In this document: one piece after another, positions 21,101-34,822 of the stretch
Numbering within the stretch: the first letter of the stretch is position 1
Layout of the letters: each line of letters starts with the position of its first letter
NCBI GenBank assembly: GCA_004026145.2
Contig: CP034986.1
Location: 8,965,197-9,029,196 of the forward strand
Direction: 5' to 3'
Source of the DNA: Takifugu bimaculatus
Lineage: Eukaryota > Chordata > Actinopteri > Tetraodontiformes > Tetraodontidae
DNA: 64,000 bases
Made by a program: the position numbers and the translations under genes
The notes under the pieces: generated by a model
Databases searched by the model: none
What the model was told of the DNA's origin: nothing
The model's input: only the letters and a program-made list of their open reading frames with translations

Positions 21101-24100
21101 ATCCGAGCTAATCTGATCGTTCCGCCCATTGACAGCAGGCCACTGACGCCTCCCTGCTGCACGTCTACCTTCTCTCCTCTCTCCCCAACGTCGCCCTTCT
21201 CTCCCGTTGCGCCCGGTAAACCCTGCAAGAGCACAGCCGAGGTTAACCTGGGGACACAGGTGCGACAGGACGAGGGGGCGGAGCCACGGAACAAAGGGTG
21301 CAGGAGACTTACGTCCAGCCCAGGTTTTCCAGGACCTCCCTGGAAACAGAAAAGCCGTCAGTGTGCAGCCTGTTTGTAGCGCGCCGCGGCGCCGTTAGCA
21401 CGTTAGCATACTCACAGGCAGTCCGTACGGTCCCCTCGGTCCCGGATCTCCTTGACCTCCTTTTTCACCCTGATGAAACAAAGCAGCAGCAGAGGATTGT
21501 GGGTACAGGCGGAACCCCCACAGGGGTCAAACCTGCCGCTAAAAGAGGACTCACGACGTCGCCTTTGGGTCCGGCGGGACCGGCCGGGCCCGGAGGACCG
21601 TCCACCCCCTGCGGAGAGCGGCAGGTCACGTCACCACGGCGATCAGCGTCCACGTTAGTCCGAGCGCACGAGCCACCGACGGACGCGCGACATCGTTAAT
21701 GTATGAGTGCGTGTTAATGTGGCGTTAAGCCCCGCCCCGGGACAGAGTGTCGCCGCGGCAACGGCGCCCGGGCGGCGGTCAAAGCACAGAAAGGGCTCTA
21801 GGCGAAGCCTCGGGGTCACATGACACTCACCCTAATTCCGGGCTTGCCGTCCAAGCCGGAGGCTCCCTGTGGTTATGGAGGTATGAGTGACATGGACAAG
21901 GCGGGATTAGTACAGATGAACATGTTATTGACAGGCTGGTGGCAGCAGGACAACAGCTACATCACAACAACCACGCCGGCAACGCCCACACGACCTTTGA
22001 CCTCCGCTACGGGTCGCACACACTTCATGGACTAAAGGACAGAACGTGAACGGAGGCGTCCACCACTCACAGGGAGGCCCATGGGTCCGCGGTCCCCCTT
22101 ATGCCCCGCCTCCCCTCGGACCCCCTTCACGCCGTGCAGACCGGGTTCGCCCTGAAAGACACGGAGACACGGGAGACATCGGACGAGCCCGGAGGACACG
22201 GGGGCGTCCCGCAGGTGTCCCACTCACCTTCGGACCAGGAATCCCGTGTGGACCCTGGAAGAAGGAAAAACAGGTTTCATGATTAGCATCAAAGCTGTGG
22301 GGGCGCTAACGCCCCCTGGTGGTCGGCCGGGTGGATCCGCTGGTACTCACCATGGGTCCTGGAGGTCCATGAGCCCCCGGTGGTCCTGGAGGTCCACTGA
22401 TCTACAAGGATGAAAAGGCGCTGATGCAGGTGTGTCCACGGTTCTAAAGGCAGAATAAAGGACCTGAACCTACCGAGGATCCCTGAGGACCAGGCAGCCC
22501 CGGATCCCCCTTGTCTCCTTTGACTGCATTGATGCCCTGGAGGACAGAGGACTTTGTTTAGGACCAGGATGAGCTGTGATGGCTGAGGAGGTCTCGGATC
22601 TTACAGGCAGGCCGGGAAGACCTGTCGCTCCCTTCTCTCCCGAGGATCCCGGCATTCCCATGTCCCCTTTGGAGCCTTTGTAGCCCTGAAGAAGAGCAGG
22701 ACCACAGTCAGATGTTCTGATCCTTGTCAGCAGAGGCGTCAGGCGAAGGTCACCACAGATGATTGAATGAACTCACCCTTTCACCATCCAGTCCGGGCAG
22801 CCCGGGCATCCCGCGCTCCCCCTGAGGGATCAGACGGACGGTGAGACCCAAGAACCCAGGAGACCAAACATCTGACACAAACAAACTCAAGTTCTACCTT
22901 AAAGCCTGGAGGTCCCATCGGGCCCGGAGGTCCAGGAGGACCCTGAACACAGGAGAGGGGACACTTCAGGCCCGAGCTAACCAAACAAAGGACTCAATGC
23001 TAATGAGCCGCGGCTCATTAGCATCAGAACCGAAGGGTGAAGGTCAGCAGATGATGGTGAGGATGCCCTCCGTTCTATTATGGACCCATGAAGCACACAC
23101 AGGCACTAGCATCGTGCTCAGTAGCACATGTAGCAGTTAGCATCCTAGCTAATGCACAGGTAAGCCCCTCCCGGTTCGCCTGCTGCCCAGGACCATGGAG
23201 GTCCTCCGGGACCTTCAGGGGAACACACATGATTTCAGACCGCACGCGTACACACAAGGGGGCGGGGCCATGCGAGGTGGGAGGGGCACAAACAGAGCGT
23301 GGTTACCGTCACTGTCAGGGTGGCGATCTTCTGCAGGAGGCCAGAGGAAACGGAGAAGAAGAGGTGAGAGGGAGCGACCACAGGCGGGAAGCGTCTGAGT
23401 CAAAGCCTTCAAGTCCACAGGTGCGTCACAGGTCTCACCTGGAGAGCTTCCTGGATGTTGCCGTTGTAGTCGATGATCTCCGTGGCTCCTGGCTCTCCCT
23501 TCTCTCCGGGGGGGCCCTGCGGAGGGGACAGCAGAGCCTTCGTCATCATCCTCACAGTGATGTGAGCCGTGGCGCCCCCTGGCGGCGCCGCAGGTGTACT
23601 ACAGCTGCTGCTCAGACGCTTCCGGACGTTCCCGCCGACTCACCCCCGGACCGACACCTCCAGAATCTCCTTTGTCTCCGGAGTCTCCCTGACGAGAGAA
23701 GCAGAACAGACGCAGGAGGAATTCAGACGGGAAAGCGGGGAGGGAATTAAAGATGAGGAGATGCAGGGCTGACCTTTGACCCTTTGGGACCAGGCGTCCC
23801 GGCCTCCCCCTCTGACCCCTGAGAGGAACAACAAAGCAGAAATCAACCAATAAAAAGAAAGAACCGGGAAACCTGGACGGACAGGACCAGGACAGGATCT
23901 GGTCTGACCTTTGGCCCAGCCGGTCCGGGCTCTCCTTGCTCTCCTCTCCCCGGGGGGCCGTGTTCCCCTCGTTCCCCCTGAACACGAGAACCCAAACATC
24001 AAAAGTTGGAGTTGGCGGGAACTCCCCGCGCGGGTGCAGCAGCGCCGCCGGCCGCCAGGGGGCGCTGCTGCACCAGAAATCTGCGGCTGCGCCACGAGCT

Positions 24101-27100
24101 GATCACCCATCGATGATGATCCCGCCACCAGGATCGATGAGGCTCAGGGAAAGATCATTTCCAGTGTAAATACGTTAGTCTGGGTTTTAAAATGAGATTT
24201 ATTCCCAAAGTGGATTTTAGTGCCGCCCCCCCATCGCAGGAACACCTGAAGCATCATCACCTTCAGTCCCGGCAGTCCGGGGAGTCCCGGTTCTCCCTGA
24301 GGGCCGAGGAATCCGGGCTCACCCTGGAAATCCAGAAGAGAAATCAGAGACACTTCTCGTGATCCTGCAGAGATGTTAGCGCCACCCACTGCTAACGAGC
24401 GCTAATCACAAGATGCGCTAACCACAGACGTGCTCTGACGCGGGGGATCATGCAACCAGGTCCGTTAGCCCCCCCTCCACTGTGACCCGGCTCGTTAGCA
24501 CTCGTCAGTGGAGTCCAAGTCCCAAAAAACAGCCGCTAATGAAGAAGCTAACCACAGCTAACTGACGTAACGCTGCTGAAATATTCCGGTTTTACAGCCG
24601 CCTTCGGAGAGATTTTAAAACTCAGCTCAGGCATTCGGGCGAGAACGCGGCGCAGAGTGCAAAGCTAATCTCAGAAGTGCAGCGTTAGCAAAAAAAGAGC
24701 TGTTAGAATCCATCAAGCGTGAGTGAAAACAGGAGGACTAAAAATGTGAAATGAAACAAGGCAGAAGAAGAAAAAACAAGCTGAATTTGATCATGCGTCA
24801 GAGCGCTCGGCAGCTAATGTGGAAGCTAATCACCCTGGGATACGCTGAGCTCGTCAGTTTCTCAACATCTGCTGTTGTAACGAGTCAATAAAATGCTATA
24901 AAATGCTAATATTTCATTCCAATCAAACAATCACAGTTGGAAAACACCCCAAATAATCTCGTCCAAACTTCCTGTTTTCCAGGAAGTAGCCTCAGAATTT
25001 GGCCAGAACGCCGCGTTCAAACCACCGTTAATCACATCGATTTTCCTGCATGAATTCATGCTGCGTTCAAATCGATGGGCTGGAGTTCTGCTGCTGGAGG
25101 ATGAGGAGGGGGTCTGGGGGGGGTCTGGGGTCTGGGGGGGGTCTGGGAGTCTGGGGGGGGTCTGGGGGTCTGGGGGGGGGCGTCTGGGGGGGTCTGGGGA
25201 CAGAAACAGCGAAGCATTTACCTTTATCCCTGGCAGTCCAGGCAGCCCTGGGAGTCCTGGCTCTCCCTAAAGAAGAGTGCAACATGTTACAGCCAAGCCA
25301 AGCTAAGCTAAGCTAGGCTAAGCTACGCTAAGATAAGCTAAACGGAGCAAAGCTAAGCCTCATTGGAGGCTCCTCAGAGGGTCCAAACTTTAACTTCCTC
25401 TCTGTTTCCTCTGCCCAAGCGCCTTCCATGGACCTGCTGGTGAGTGCTAGCACAAGCTACATGCACATAAACATCTCATGCAGCCGCCGGCGGAGGTTAG
25501 TGCACGTACGACCTCATTTACAGGCTGGGAGCAGGGAAAACTCCTGGTTTCTGGCAGGAAGAACTCCACCAGGACCTTCTCGTCCTTTCACCCACAGCAC
25601 CGATGCTAAAGAGCAGCTGGACGCCTGACCGCTAAACTGGGTTTGTTGCTAAGCTAACGTTGTGCTAATGGGATCCAGAGAGGGACAAATTTCTAATCTT
25701 GATGAATAAAAAGGACATTGAAGCTCGTCAGCAGAGCAACCACAGATGAGATAAAGCAACGCGACCGTTAGCGTAGCAGGAAGCACAACTGATGGGGCTT
25801 AAAAGCTAATTAGAGCGCCGGACAGACGAGGACTCGGAGGAAAACGGCTCCTCTTCCTCCGCATTTGTCGATCATCGGAACCTTCTGATGATCCGACAAA
25901 CGTCGGCAACAACGAAGAGACGTGACGACCTTGGAACACGCAGCTAAAGCGTCCAGGATGTAGCATATCCAGCGCGTTAGCGCCACATCTGGGCTGCATA
26001 AAACCAGGTGACAAGCCAAAATAAATGGAAGAGGAGTCTGAGGTTCCTGTTAACATCCAGGTTCTGCTGAGTCAGGATCTTCTAATCCAACTGTTTGATC
26101 TTCCGCAGCAGGACTGAGCCTCGTTTGCTTCCTATTAGCTTAAAAATGCAGGTGAACCAAAGGGAAACGTGTGCGTGGAGACGCGTTTACCTTCTGTCCA
26201 CTCCGTCCAGGCTCTCCCGGTTCACCCTGAAACACACAGCAACAAACAGACGCTAGTTTGACGCCTGCGGCGGCACGGAGGCGCTAACGTGCTCAAGGGT
26301 TAGGTAACAAAACCTCTTACAAGCATTACCAAATGTTTATTTTATCCCTGCTAATGTGGCTAAATTAGCTGTTATAGCGAAGAACTACAGGAAAGTAGCA
26401 GGTCAACGGATCAGATTCTAGAACTCTGAACTAGCCGATGTTCCATGGCTAACATTACCGACTTTTTAAGCTAGTTTGTCTCAGGTTAGCGACGTTAGCT
26501 GGGTCCTCACCTTGATGCCTGCTGCTGAAGAACCTGCATCTCCCTGTGAAGAGAAACGAGCCACATTTATCGGCCGTCCTGCGTCGCCAGAGGGGCCCCG
26601 CCGGCCCTCGCGTGTTTACGGCCGTCATTAGGATGCACGTCACGCTAGGCTCGCTGCGCTGAGCCTCTCTTTCCTTTACAGACGATAAATCACGCTAGCG
26701 TCGGGGCTTCCCTAGCGGGTGAAATTAGCTCCCGTCTTTAAAGTTTGAATGACTTTTTGTGTTTTAGTGACGAGAAAAAGTGAAAACTGGAGAAAACGCA
26801 AAGCTCGTTCAGAGCGCTGCCCGATCTTAATGCTAACGTAAAGCTATCGCTAGTATTTTACCTGATAATCGCTAAAACTAGCAGAATTGGTTATAACTGA
26901 AGGACGGTTCTTGGGTCGACCAGCAGGGGGCAGCAAACCTCCCTGATCAAGGGTTCTGCGCCAACAATTAACGAGTTTTTTCCATCGTTAATTTCCGTCA
27001 GATCCTCACGAAAATCCATCACGACTTCAAATTCACCGAAACGTCTTGAGCGAGTTTTGCGAAGTTTTTATCGTCTTCCTGCATCTGTGTCGATTTGGCA

Positions 27101-30100
27101 CCTCGGTGCAAATAAAAGAGCCCATAAAGTGAAAAGTTATCAAAGTTGCTCCTGAGAGGGGCAATAAAATGTGTGTGTGGGGGGGGGGGGTAGGGGTGTG
27201 TGTGTCTGTGTGTGTGTGTGTGTGTGGGGGGGTAGGGGTGTGTGTGTCTGTGTGTGTGTGGGGGGGTGTGTGTGTGGGGTGTGTGTGTGCGTCTCCACGA
27301 CAAAGCTGCCTCCATGAGGCGTTTACTCGCCGTCGTCTTTCACAGATTTGATTTGCACACCAGACGCCGCGTAGCAGCGTAGCTTAGCCGCGAACGTGCT
27401 ACGTTGCCACGTCAACATTAAACGCAGATTCTCCGTCCGCCCTCTTACTTTGTCGCCCTTTTCTCCTCTCGCTCCGTCCTCGCCGACGTCGCCCTGTGGA
27501 AACGGACAAAACAAACTTTAATCTGGGAACTTCACACCGTCACGACCCCCCCGCGAAGGTTAGCGCCCTCCTAGCATGCATCGCTACATGACAGAAACAC
27601 AGCAGCCGACAGTTGGCTCCGGTTGCTGTGGCTAACGTATTCGCTAACATTAGCGTGGGCGGCTCTCTGCTGCCTCCACTGGTCAGTCAGGAGCTGAAGC
27701 TGCTTTAGCCCCGCCCTCTTCTGCCGCTTCACTTCCTGGTCCAGAAGTCCTGAACCTCCCTGAACGTTCCCACTAAACTGCTCAGCCTCAGATCACAATC
27801 AGGTTCTTCAGGGAACATCTGGGACCGAATGTCTGCAGGCCGCTATCTTTGATCAGGCGGGCTAATGCTAACAGTGATGCTCACCTTTTCACCCCGCTCT
27901 CCCATTTCACCCTGATGGGAAGAAAAGCAAAGAGTTAAAGATAGAAATCTGGGGGGGCGCGATCATATCTGGGTCTGGGTGTTCATGCCTGGATTCTGGA
28001 TTCTGGTTCTGACCCCAAACTGACCCTCAAGTTCCATCTTAGCAACACTGGTTGTAATGATGAGGTCCATGCTAATGTGGCGTTCATGGAACTCAGAGAA
28101 ACGTGGGAAAATCAACAGAAAAAGGGCCAAACGGAAGATGACGTGTTCTTAATGGTCAACGCAAGAACGAACGGCGACCGTTAGCATAGCACACCTTTGC
28201 TCCGGGGGTTCCGTCCAGGCCGGCGGTACCAACGTTCCCCTACAGACGACACCACACTGCTCAAACATCTGTCCGATATCAGCTCCGCTGAAGTAGCGTT
28301 AGCATAGCTGACGCCTCTAGGCTACAGCACAGCGGTCGTTTGGCGCCGCCCACAGACGGACCAACGTCAACCAAACCGACCGACAACGGAAGCTTTGGTG
28401 TCCGACCACATCAGGGTGGGGCTCAGAGAGATGCTAGCTTCAGGCTAACGCAGGTCTGAGAACGTCCCTGATCATCGGGAGCAGCTAACGAAAAGGAAAC
28501 GCTAACGAGCTGGAACCCACCTTCTGTCCCTCAGCGCCCGGAGCCCCCGCAAGTCCAGTGGAACCCTGGGAAATAAACACAGGAGACCGTTAGCAACGCC
28601 GCCGTCGTCCACAGCTCGCGTCCACCTTTCCTCACAACGCCAGGATCGGGCACAGCATGGTAGGAGAGGTCAAAGGTCACCTGGTCCACAACAATCCGTC
28701 TGCCCTTAAACAAACAACCAATCAGAGCCGCGAGAGCACGCTAGCGTTAGCGTAGCAGCATGAGATTATTCTGAGGTGATGAGAGAGACACGAGAACAGC
28801 TGGACCCTGAGGCGGCGCGTCACGGCGCCCGGCGGTCGCGGCCTCGCGTCGCCATGGTTACGACCACGCGTGTGTGGTCAGCGTAAACGGGAGGTTTGTG
28901 GTCGCGTCGTTCATTCACTCCATCGCAGCAGCACATCCAGCTGGGGGCCCCGGGGGACCCGGGGGGCCGGGGCACGACTCATTAACACGCCGGCGTGTCG
29001 TCGTTGACCCCTCGCCGTGCTCCCCCGCCCCCGCCAGCGGGAGGCCTTGCTGACAGATGGGAGCGTCTGATTGGGTAACACGTTAGCAGCTAGCTGATAG
29101 CTGTTCTCCAGCGGCGGCGAACGCCCGAAGCCCCGCCCCACTTCCTGTTCTCCGCCTCTCTAAGAACAAAGGCGACGACGTCATAACTGAAAGATGCAAA
29201 ATAACATTTTTATTTTTCTCAAATTCCCGTTCATCTTCATCAGTAGCTCCACCCCTGTTTTGTGCCGTTATCTGATTGGCTGAACGGTGAAGGGGCGGGG
29301 CTTGTGAATGTTTCTGTCCAATATTGTGCTCACACTAACACACACGAACATTTCTATCTTTGTGGGGACTTTGAGCAGCATTAAACCCAAACCTTAAAAT
29401 AAGGTGTGAACCCTGAAAATGCCCCCCCCACTCCCCTTCTGCCCCCCCCTCCCCTTCTGCCCTTCCACTCCCCCTCTGCCCCCCCACTCCCCCACTCACC
29501 TTCTGCCCCCCCACTCCCCTCTGCCCCCCCCCACTCCCCTTCTGCCCCCCCCCCCTCCCCTTCTGCCCCCCCCACTCACCTTCTGCCCCTCCTGCCCCTC
29601 TGGCCCCTGTAATGAGACGAGAGCAGAGTGTCAGATCATCCGACGCTCCGGCAGAGACGCTCGGAGCGTTCGTGCCCCTTCAGCTGGAACGGATCCCAAA
29701 CATTCCCACTTCTTAGCAGCCAAGCTGGAAAAGCGGCTTCGGCACGACTCCGTAATGAGAGCGCACGTGTTCCCGTCCTCTGATGGAGGCTCGTTACGGA
29801 AAAGGAGGCGGATGCTGGAAAACTTCGCAAAGCTAATAAAAGGCGCCACATCCCAACGCGCCAGATTTATCCGGTGATAGATGAGTCTGGGGTTGATCCC
29901 ACATCGGATCCTCCTCCGCCCAAACCTTAAACAAACACCAGGATTTGGATTCATTTGGGCCTCAAACTGGCGTGATCCCATGCTAAGCTAAGAGGCCACA
30001 GCAGTGAATCAACACCTTTATGCTAAGTTATTAGCTTGGAAGAACCTCAGGCCTCCGAATATTTCCGATCATTGAAGGGAAAAAAAATAATTTGCTTCCC

Positions 30101-33100
30101 ACATTCTGAAAACGTTCCTGGCAGGAATGCCGTTTGGTGGCGCAGCCGCATGCTAGCTTCCATGTTCTATTGTTAGTTAGCCCGTTAAACTCACGGACAG
30201 AACCGCTGCTCGTTTACGCTAAATTCCATCCTCATTTACAGCCGAACCCTTCGGAGAACCTTCCGGGCCTTCGCCAAGTCCAAGCTCCGCCTCCCTCCTT
30301 GTTAGCCGTTAGCGGCGGGCTTTGGTAAACATCTTTACAGCCTCCTCGGAATGCAGCGGCATGAGCGCTAATTAGCTCGACTCCATCTGAGAGCACTCAG
30401 GAGCCGGTGGAGGTCAAGAGCCTTCGAGAAGGTCTCGCTCGTGTTGTTCCAAACGTTAGCAGGAGAATCTAAAGGATCCGAGAACAAAGCTAACATCGTT
30501 CGCGGCCGAACCAACCAGAACTTTTCTGTTTCTCCTCATCAATCAAAGGAAGTAATCAAAAGAAAAGGCAGGAGCTACGAGCTACGAGCTACGAGCTAGT
30601 CACGTTTTCTTCTTCTGCTTCTCTTCACTGGAGCCGAAACAGCGGCGTGAAACCATCAACCAGCTGGTTTCCTCCCAGTTCAGAGGGCGGATCAGAGCCG
30701 TGAGCTGGTCATGCTAACTGTGCTAATTAGCGATACACCTCTTCCAGTCCATCTGCCTCCAATGGGACGTGGAGGTGAACCGGAAGGTTTCATTGTTCCG
30801 ATTCGTCTCTGGGAACATTCACGACCCCGAAAACCGAAAGACAGAAAAAAACCTGAAACTTTTCTCCAGGTTTTCCTGGTTTTCCCTCTCATTTGTGGCT
30901 CATAATGAATTTCTTTCCCCTGGAACCCCAGCAGTGGGAACGTCTGGACAGGAATCCTTCAATCAGATGTGGAAGTTTTGCGTGACGAGAGTTTGATCCG
31001 TCCGAGCTCGGAACGCCGTCAGCGTCTCCTTCAGCGCTGCTGATTCCTGAACGTTGCCTCCATCCTCCTCCTCCACGGCCTAATCCATCTAACCAGCTCC
31101 AGATGTCCTGGAAGCCGCCTGGAAAACTCTGGAATCTGCTTCATCCTCCTCAACAACAGCATCAACATCCCGAACGCGTGAGTGGGTGCTAGCTGCTACG
31201 CCGCGAAAGAAGCTAATTAGCCCTTTGAAGCAACTACAAACATGTTTGGATATTAATTTTTTCCGATTTTGGGGATAAAATTCTGCTGATTCTGGAGTCG
31301 GAATATCAGGCCGGTCCACGGGACCTCCTGAACGCTCCTCCCCGGGAGGGGGGGCATTAGCATTAGCCAAAACAGCCGCCTGTCTTCATGAATTACCAGC
31401 AGCCAGGCGGAATTTTTTTATTCGGCGCTCCACAGGACGCCACCGAGACGCTCTGGCCATCCGTCTTCTGGAAAAACGTGTGTGTCAGGAGCGCTTCTGG
31501 GAGAGACGGAAGCAACCTGGTCGGCAGAGGCTGAAATATCGGGAGTTCAGAGAGAGGCCTCCTCCGGCCGTTAGCCTCCATCATTCTCACCAAACTCCGG
31601 TTTGCGTGTCCAACGTTTACGAGATAACTTCGGGAACGTTTGGGAAGACCATAAAGATCCCGGCAGAAGGTTGTAAAATGTTTCATTAACATCCAACATG
31701 GCGGCGATAAAACACCTCGTGAAGCTCAGTGAAGTTTGAGATTTTGGAGCTCAGACGTGCGAACGAGCAACGCGGCTACATGCAGCTAGCTTTAGCCTCA
31801 GCGTTCACCGCTGGAAACCAGCGGACTCTTCCCAGTTTTCCAGTTCTGCTGGTTTGAAAGTGAAAAAGTCTGGTGCTCACCGTGAGTCCCGGTTCTCCCG
31901 GCTGACCCGGGTCCCCCTACAGAAACCAAACATCTCGTTAATGTCCTGAGAACAAAAGACGGTTGTGAAAACATCAAAGAGCCCTGGTTCCTGAACAGAA
32001 CGACATCAAACTCCGAGAATAATGTGGGTTTTCCAGAGCAGAACTGTGTCTGGGACCAAGACTTGACATCAATCAGGAACAGGCTAACGCTTGTTCCATA
32101 TGCTGGACGGTCTCTCGGGATCGGGTTCACCTCGGGCTAACGGTTTGTGAGCTAAGAACAACACTAGTCCTGTCTGGAACTGTTAGTGTGATTGGAGGAA
32201 AAGCTCCCACGCAGAAGATGCTACGCTAATACGCTAGATATTACGCTAGTTTTCCGCTATGCTAATTAGTACAACATGGAAAAAGGTCCCAGTCGGAAAA
32301 GAAACTTTCTCTTTTCATCTGCGGAATCTTCATCTTGAAACATAAACTCACCGGCAGACCGGGGACACCTCTGGGTCCATCTTTTCCAGTGTCCCCCGGA
32401 GGCCCCCTGGGCCCGGGAGGCCCTGGTGGTCCCGGAGGACCAGGTGGACCCGCCTGGCCTTGATCTCCCTGTTTGGAAAAATCAAAGCAGACGATTATTC
32501 CGTGACAACGGATCTTCCAGGAAGTCAAACATAAACAGACTGGAGAGCTCAGATACTCTACGGCTAAAGCTAGCAACAGAGGCTAAAGCTAGCAACAGAG
32601 GCTAAAGCTAGCAAGGGAAGCTAAAGCTGGAGCAGACCTGATTTCCAGCTGAAGCTCTCTAAGGATTTAAGGATTTACGGATTGTGTGTTTTCCAGACGG
32701 CACCAGGACAGGAAGTCAAACTGAAACATGCAGCAGCTCCAACATGCCAAACAGGAAACAGGAAGTAGCCTCTACCTTAATGAGCCGCCGCTTTATCAGC
32801 TGCTGGTCAGCAGAAAGAAAGCCGTGATTGATCTTAGGGAAGACCATCTGAGCAGGTGTGTGAGGTCAAGAGGTCGGAGGTCAGAGGTGAGAGAAGGTTG
32901 AAGCAGGACCGGGTCCCGGAAGCAGGACGAAGAGGAGGAGGAGGAGGAAGGAAGGAGGCAAACGCAGAGAGATCTGTTAGGAAGGTCCGTGTTCCAGAAC
33001 CCAGAACAGCGGCGCCCAGGAGGGGGGAGAGATCCACACTTCCCGTCAGCGCCTCCTCGGAGAAGTGGGAATCTCTCCTCCTCTGCGGAGCGCCGTCACC

Positions 33101-34734
33101 TTCATCCGCACCCGCTGCTCGGTCAGACCCGGCGGGGCCACGAACCCGTGAGCCAGGACCAGGACACACCGAGACCAGAGACCCCGTGGAACCCACCCGT
33201 CAGCACTAATGGAGATAAAAGAGGTTTAAAGAGTCCTTTGATGTTTTCCATCACGCCTGCCTCTCATGTGCAAGGCTAGGCGGACGGGCGGCTAATGCTA
33301 ACGTAGCAGGACAGACTCAGAGGCTAGCTGGCAGAAGCTGCTGGTCGTCGGTGTGTCCGAGGCACAACGTTGCTTTGATCTTTGTGCAGGCGTCATCAAA
33401 GCAACAGTCAGCGTCCTGGGGCCCGTGGGGGGTTTGGTTCGGAGGGTCGGACCGAGCGGCGCGGCGGCGCTAAACTCCACCACACAAACCTTGACAGTCA
33501 GGATCTGATTGCTGTGCAAAGCAGCCAGCGAGGGGAGACCCGGCGACCCCTGAAGGACACAGCAGAACACGGCAACACGCCAGGTGACCACACGCACGTG
33601 GAGCAGCGCTCAACCCAAACATCAACATCACACATCCCGTTGCTAAACGAGCAACGCTAACGTTTCCTGGGGGGGCGGAGGGTGACTGGAAATTCCATTA
33701 CGCCGCTTCCAGCTCGCTTGTCAGCGGCGGCGGTGACGGAGGCGGGAACACCGGTGAGGCGGGAACGCTGGGAGAACCAAGAGAGGAGACGACACGTTTC
33801 CTCCCACGCCAACTTTCATCCCGCGCCAGGCGGACGTCGTCGGCTCGACGCGGTCGGTCCGTTGAATCGTGGTTCTGGAGGGATCCAACATCCGTCGTTT
33901 CCTTTGGCGACGTCGCTGATTAAAGACGGCGGCTTTTAATCTGAATCACATTTGGTGGGTTTACCGAGAACTAGCCGCCGCGCTTGCTAACAAACGCCCA
34001 TCAACAGTCATTTAGCCTAGCACGGCTATTTCCTGCTACCCTGTTGTGGTGACTGGCTACCGACAACGTTAGCGTGATGTGCCGCTCCTCCAGCTAAGTT
34101 CAGCTAACAGCTACTTCCTGTAGCGGTGACCTGGCGAGACCGCACACGCTGCGTTAGCTAACGTTTACATTTCAGTGAAGTCTCGCCTCGCGTTTGCCAA
34201 AACCACGACTTTGATTCCAAAACATTTATTCTCCTTCACGCTGAAATTCCGGCGCAGACAAACGCGAACGCTTTCGTTTTTAGCTGGAACGCTACGTTGA
34301 GCGCCCAAGTTTGAGCATGAAACATTTATTTCATAGCCGTTAGCGCTGCTGCGCCGCCGAAACATCCAGAACTCGTAAACGCTGGTCTGGAATGGCATCA
34401 GAAGCCTCGGGCTGATCCTAATCCGACTTTATGACCCTTCAACAGTCACAAGCACTTGACGTAAACGAGCTTTTCCAGGACGATCCGTGACGATGGCGGG
34501 AGCCGTCCGCCAGCCGGAATCTCCGGAGACGTCGTCGGTTTGCTAACCCTCCAACCTGAGCGGGCTGACGAGGGGCTGCCTGGCAGGCTAGCATAAACAG
34601 CCGCGCGTTAGCGGCGCGGAGGCTAAAGACCGAGGTTCTGCTTCTGGGTCGGACTTGTTCTGGAAGCTCCGGAACGTCGTTGGGACCCAAAGTAGCGTCC
34701 TTTTTTCTACTGTTGTACAGGAGGAGGAACCAGG

Positions 34735-34768
<34 letters not shown>

Positions 34769-34784
34769 CACACACCTGTCGAGA

Positions 34785-34822
<38 letters not shown>

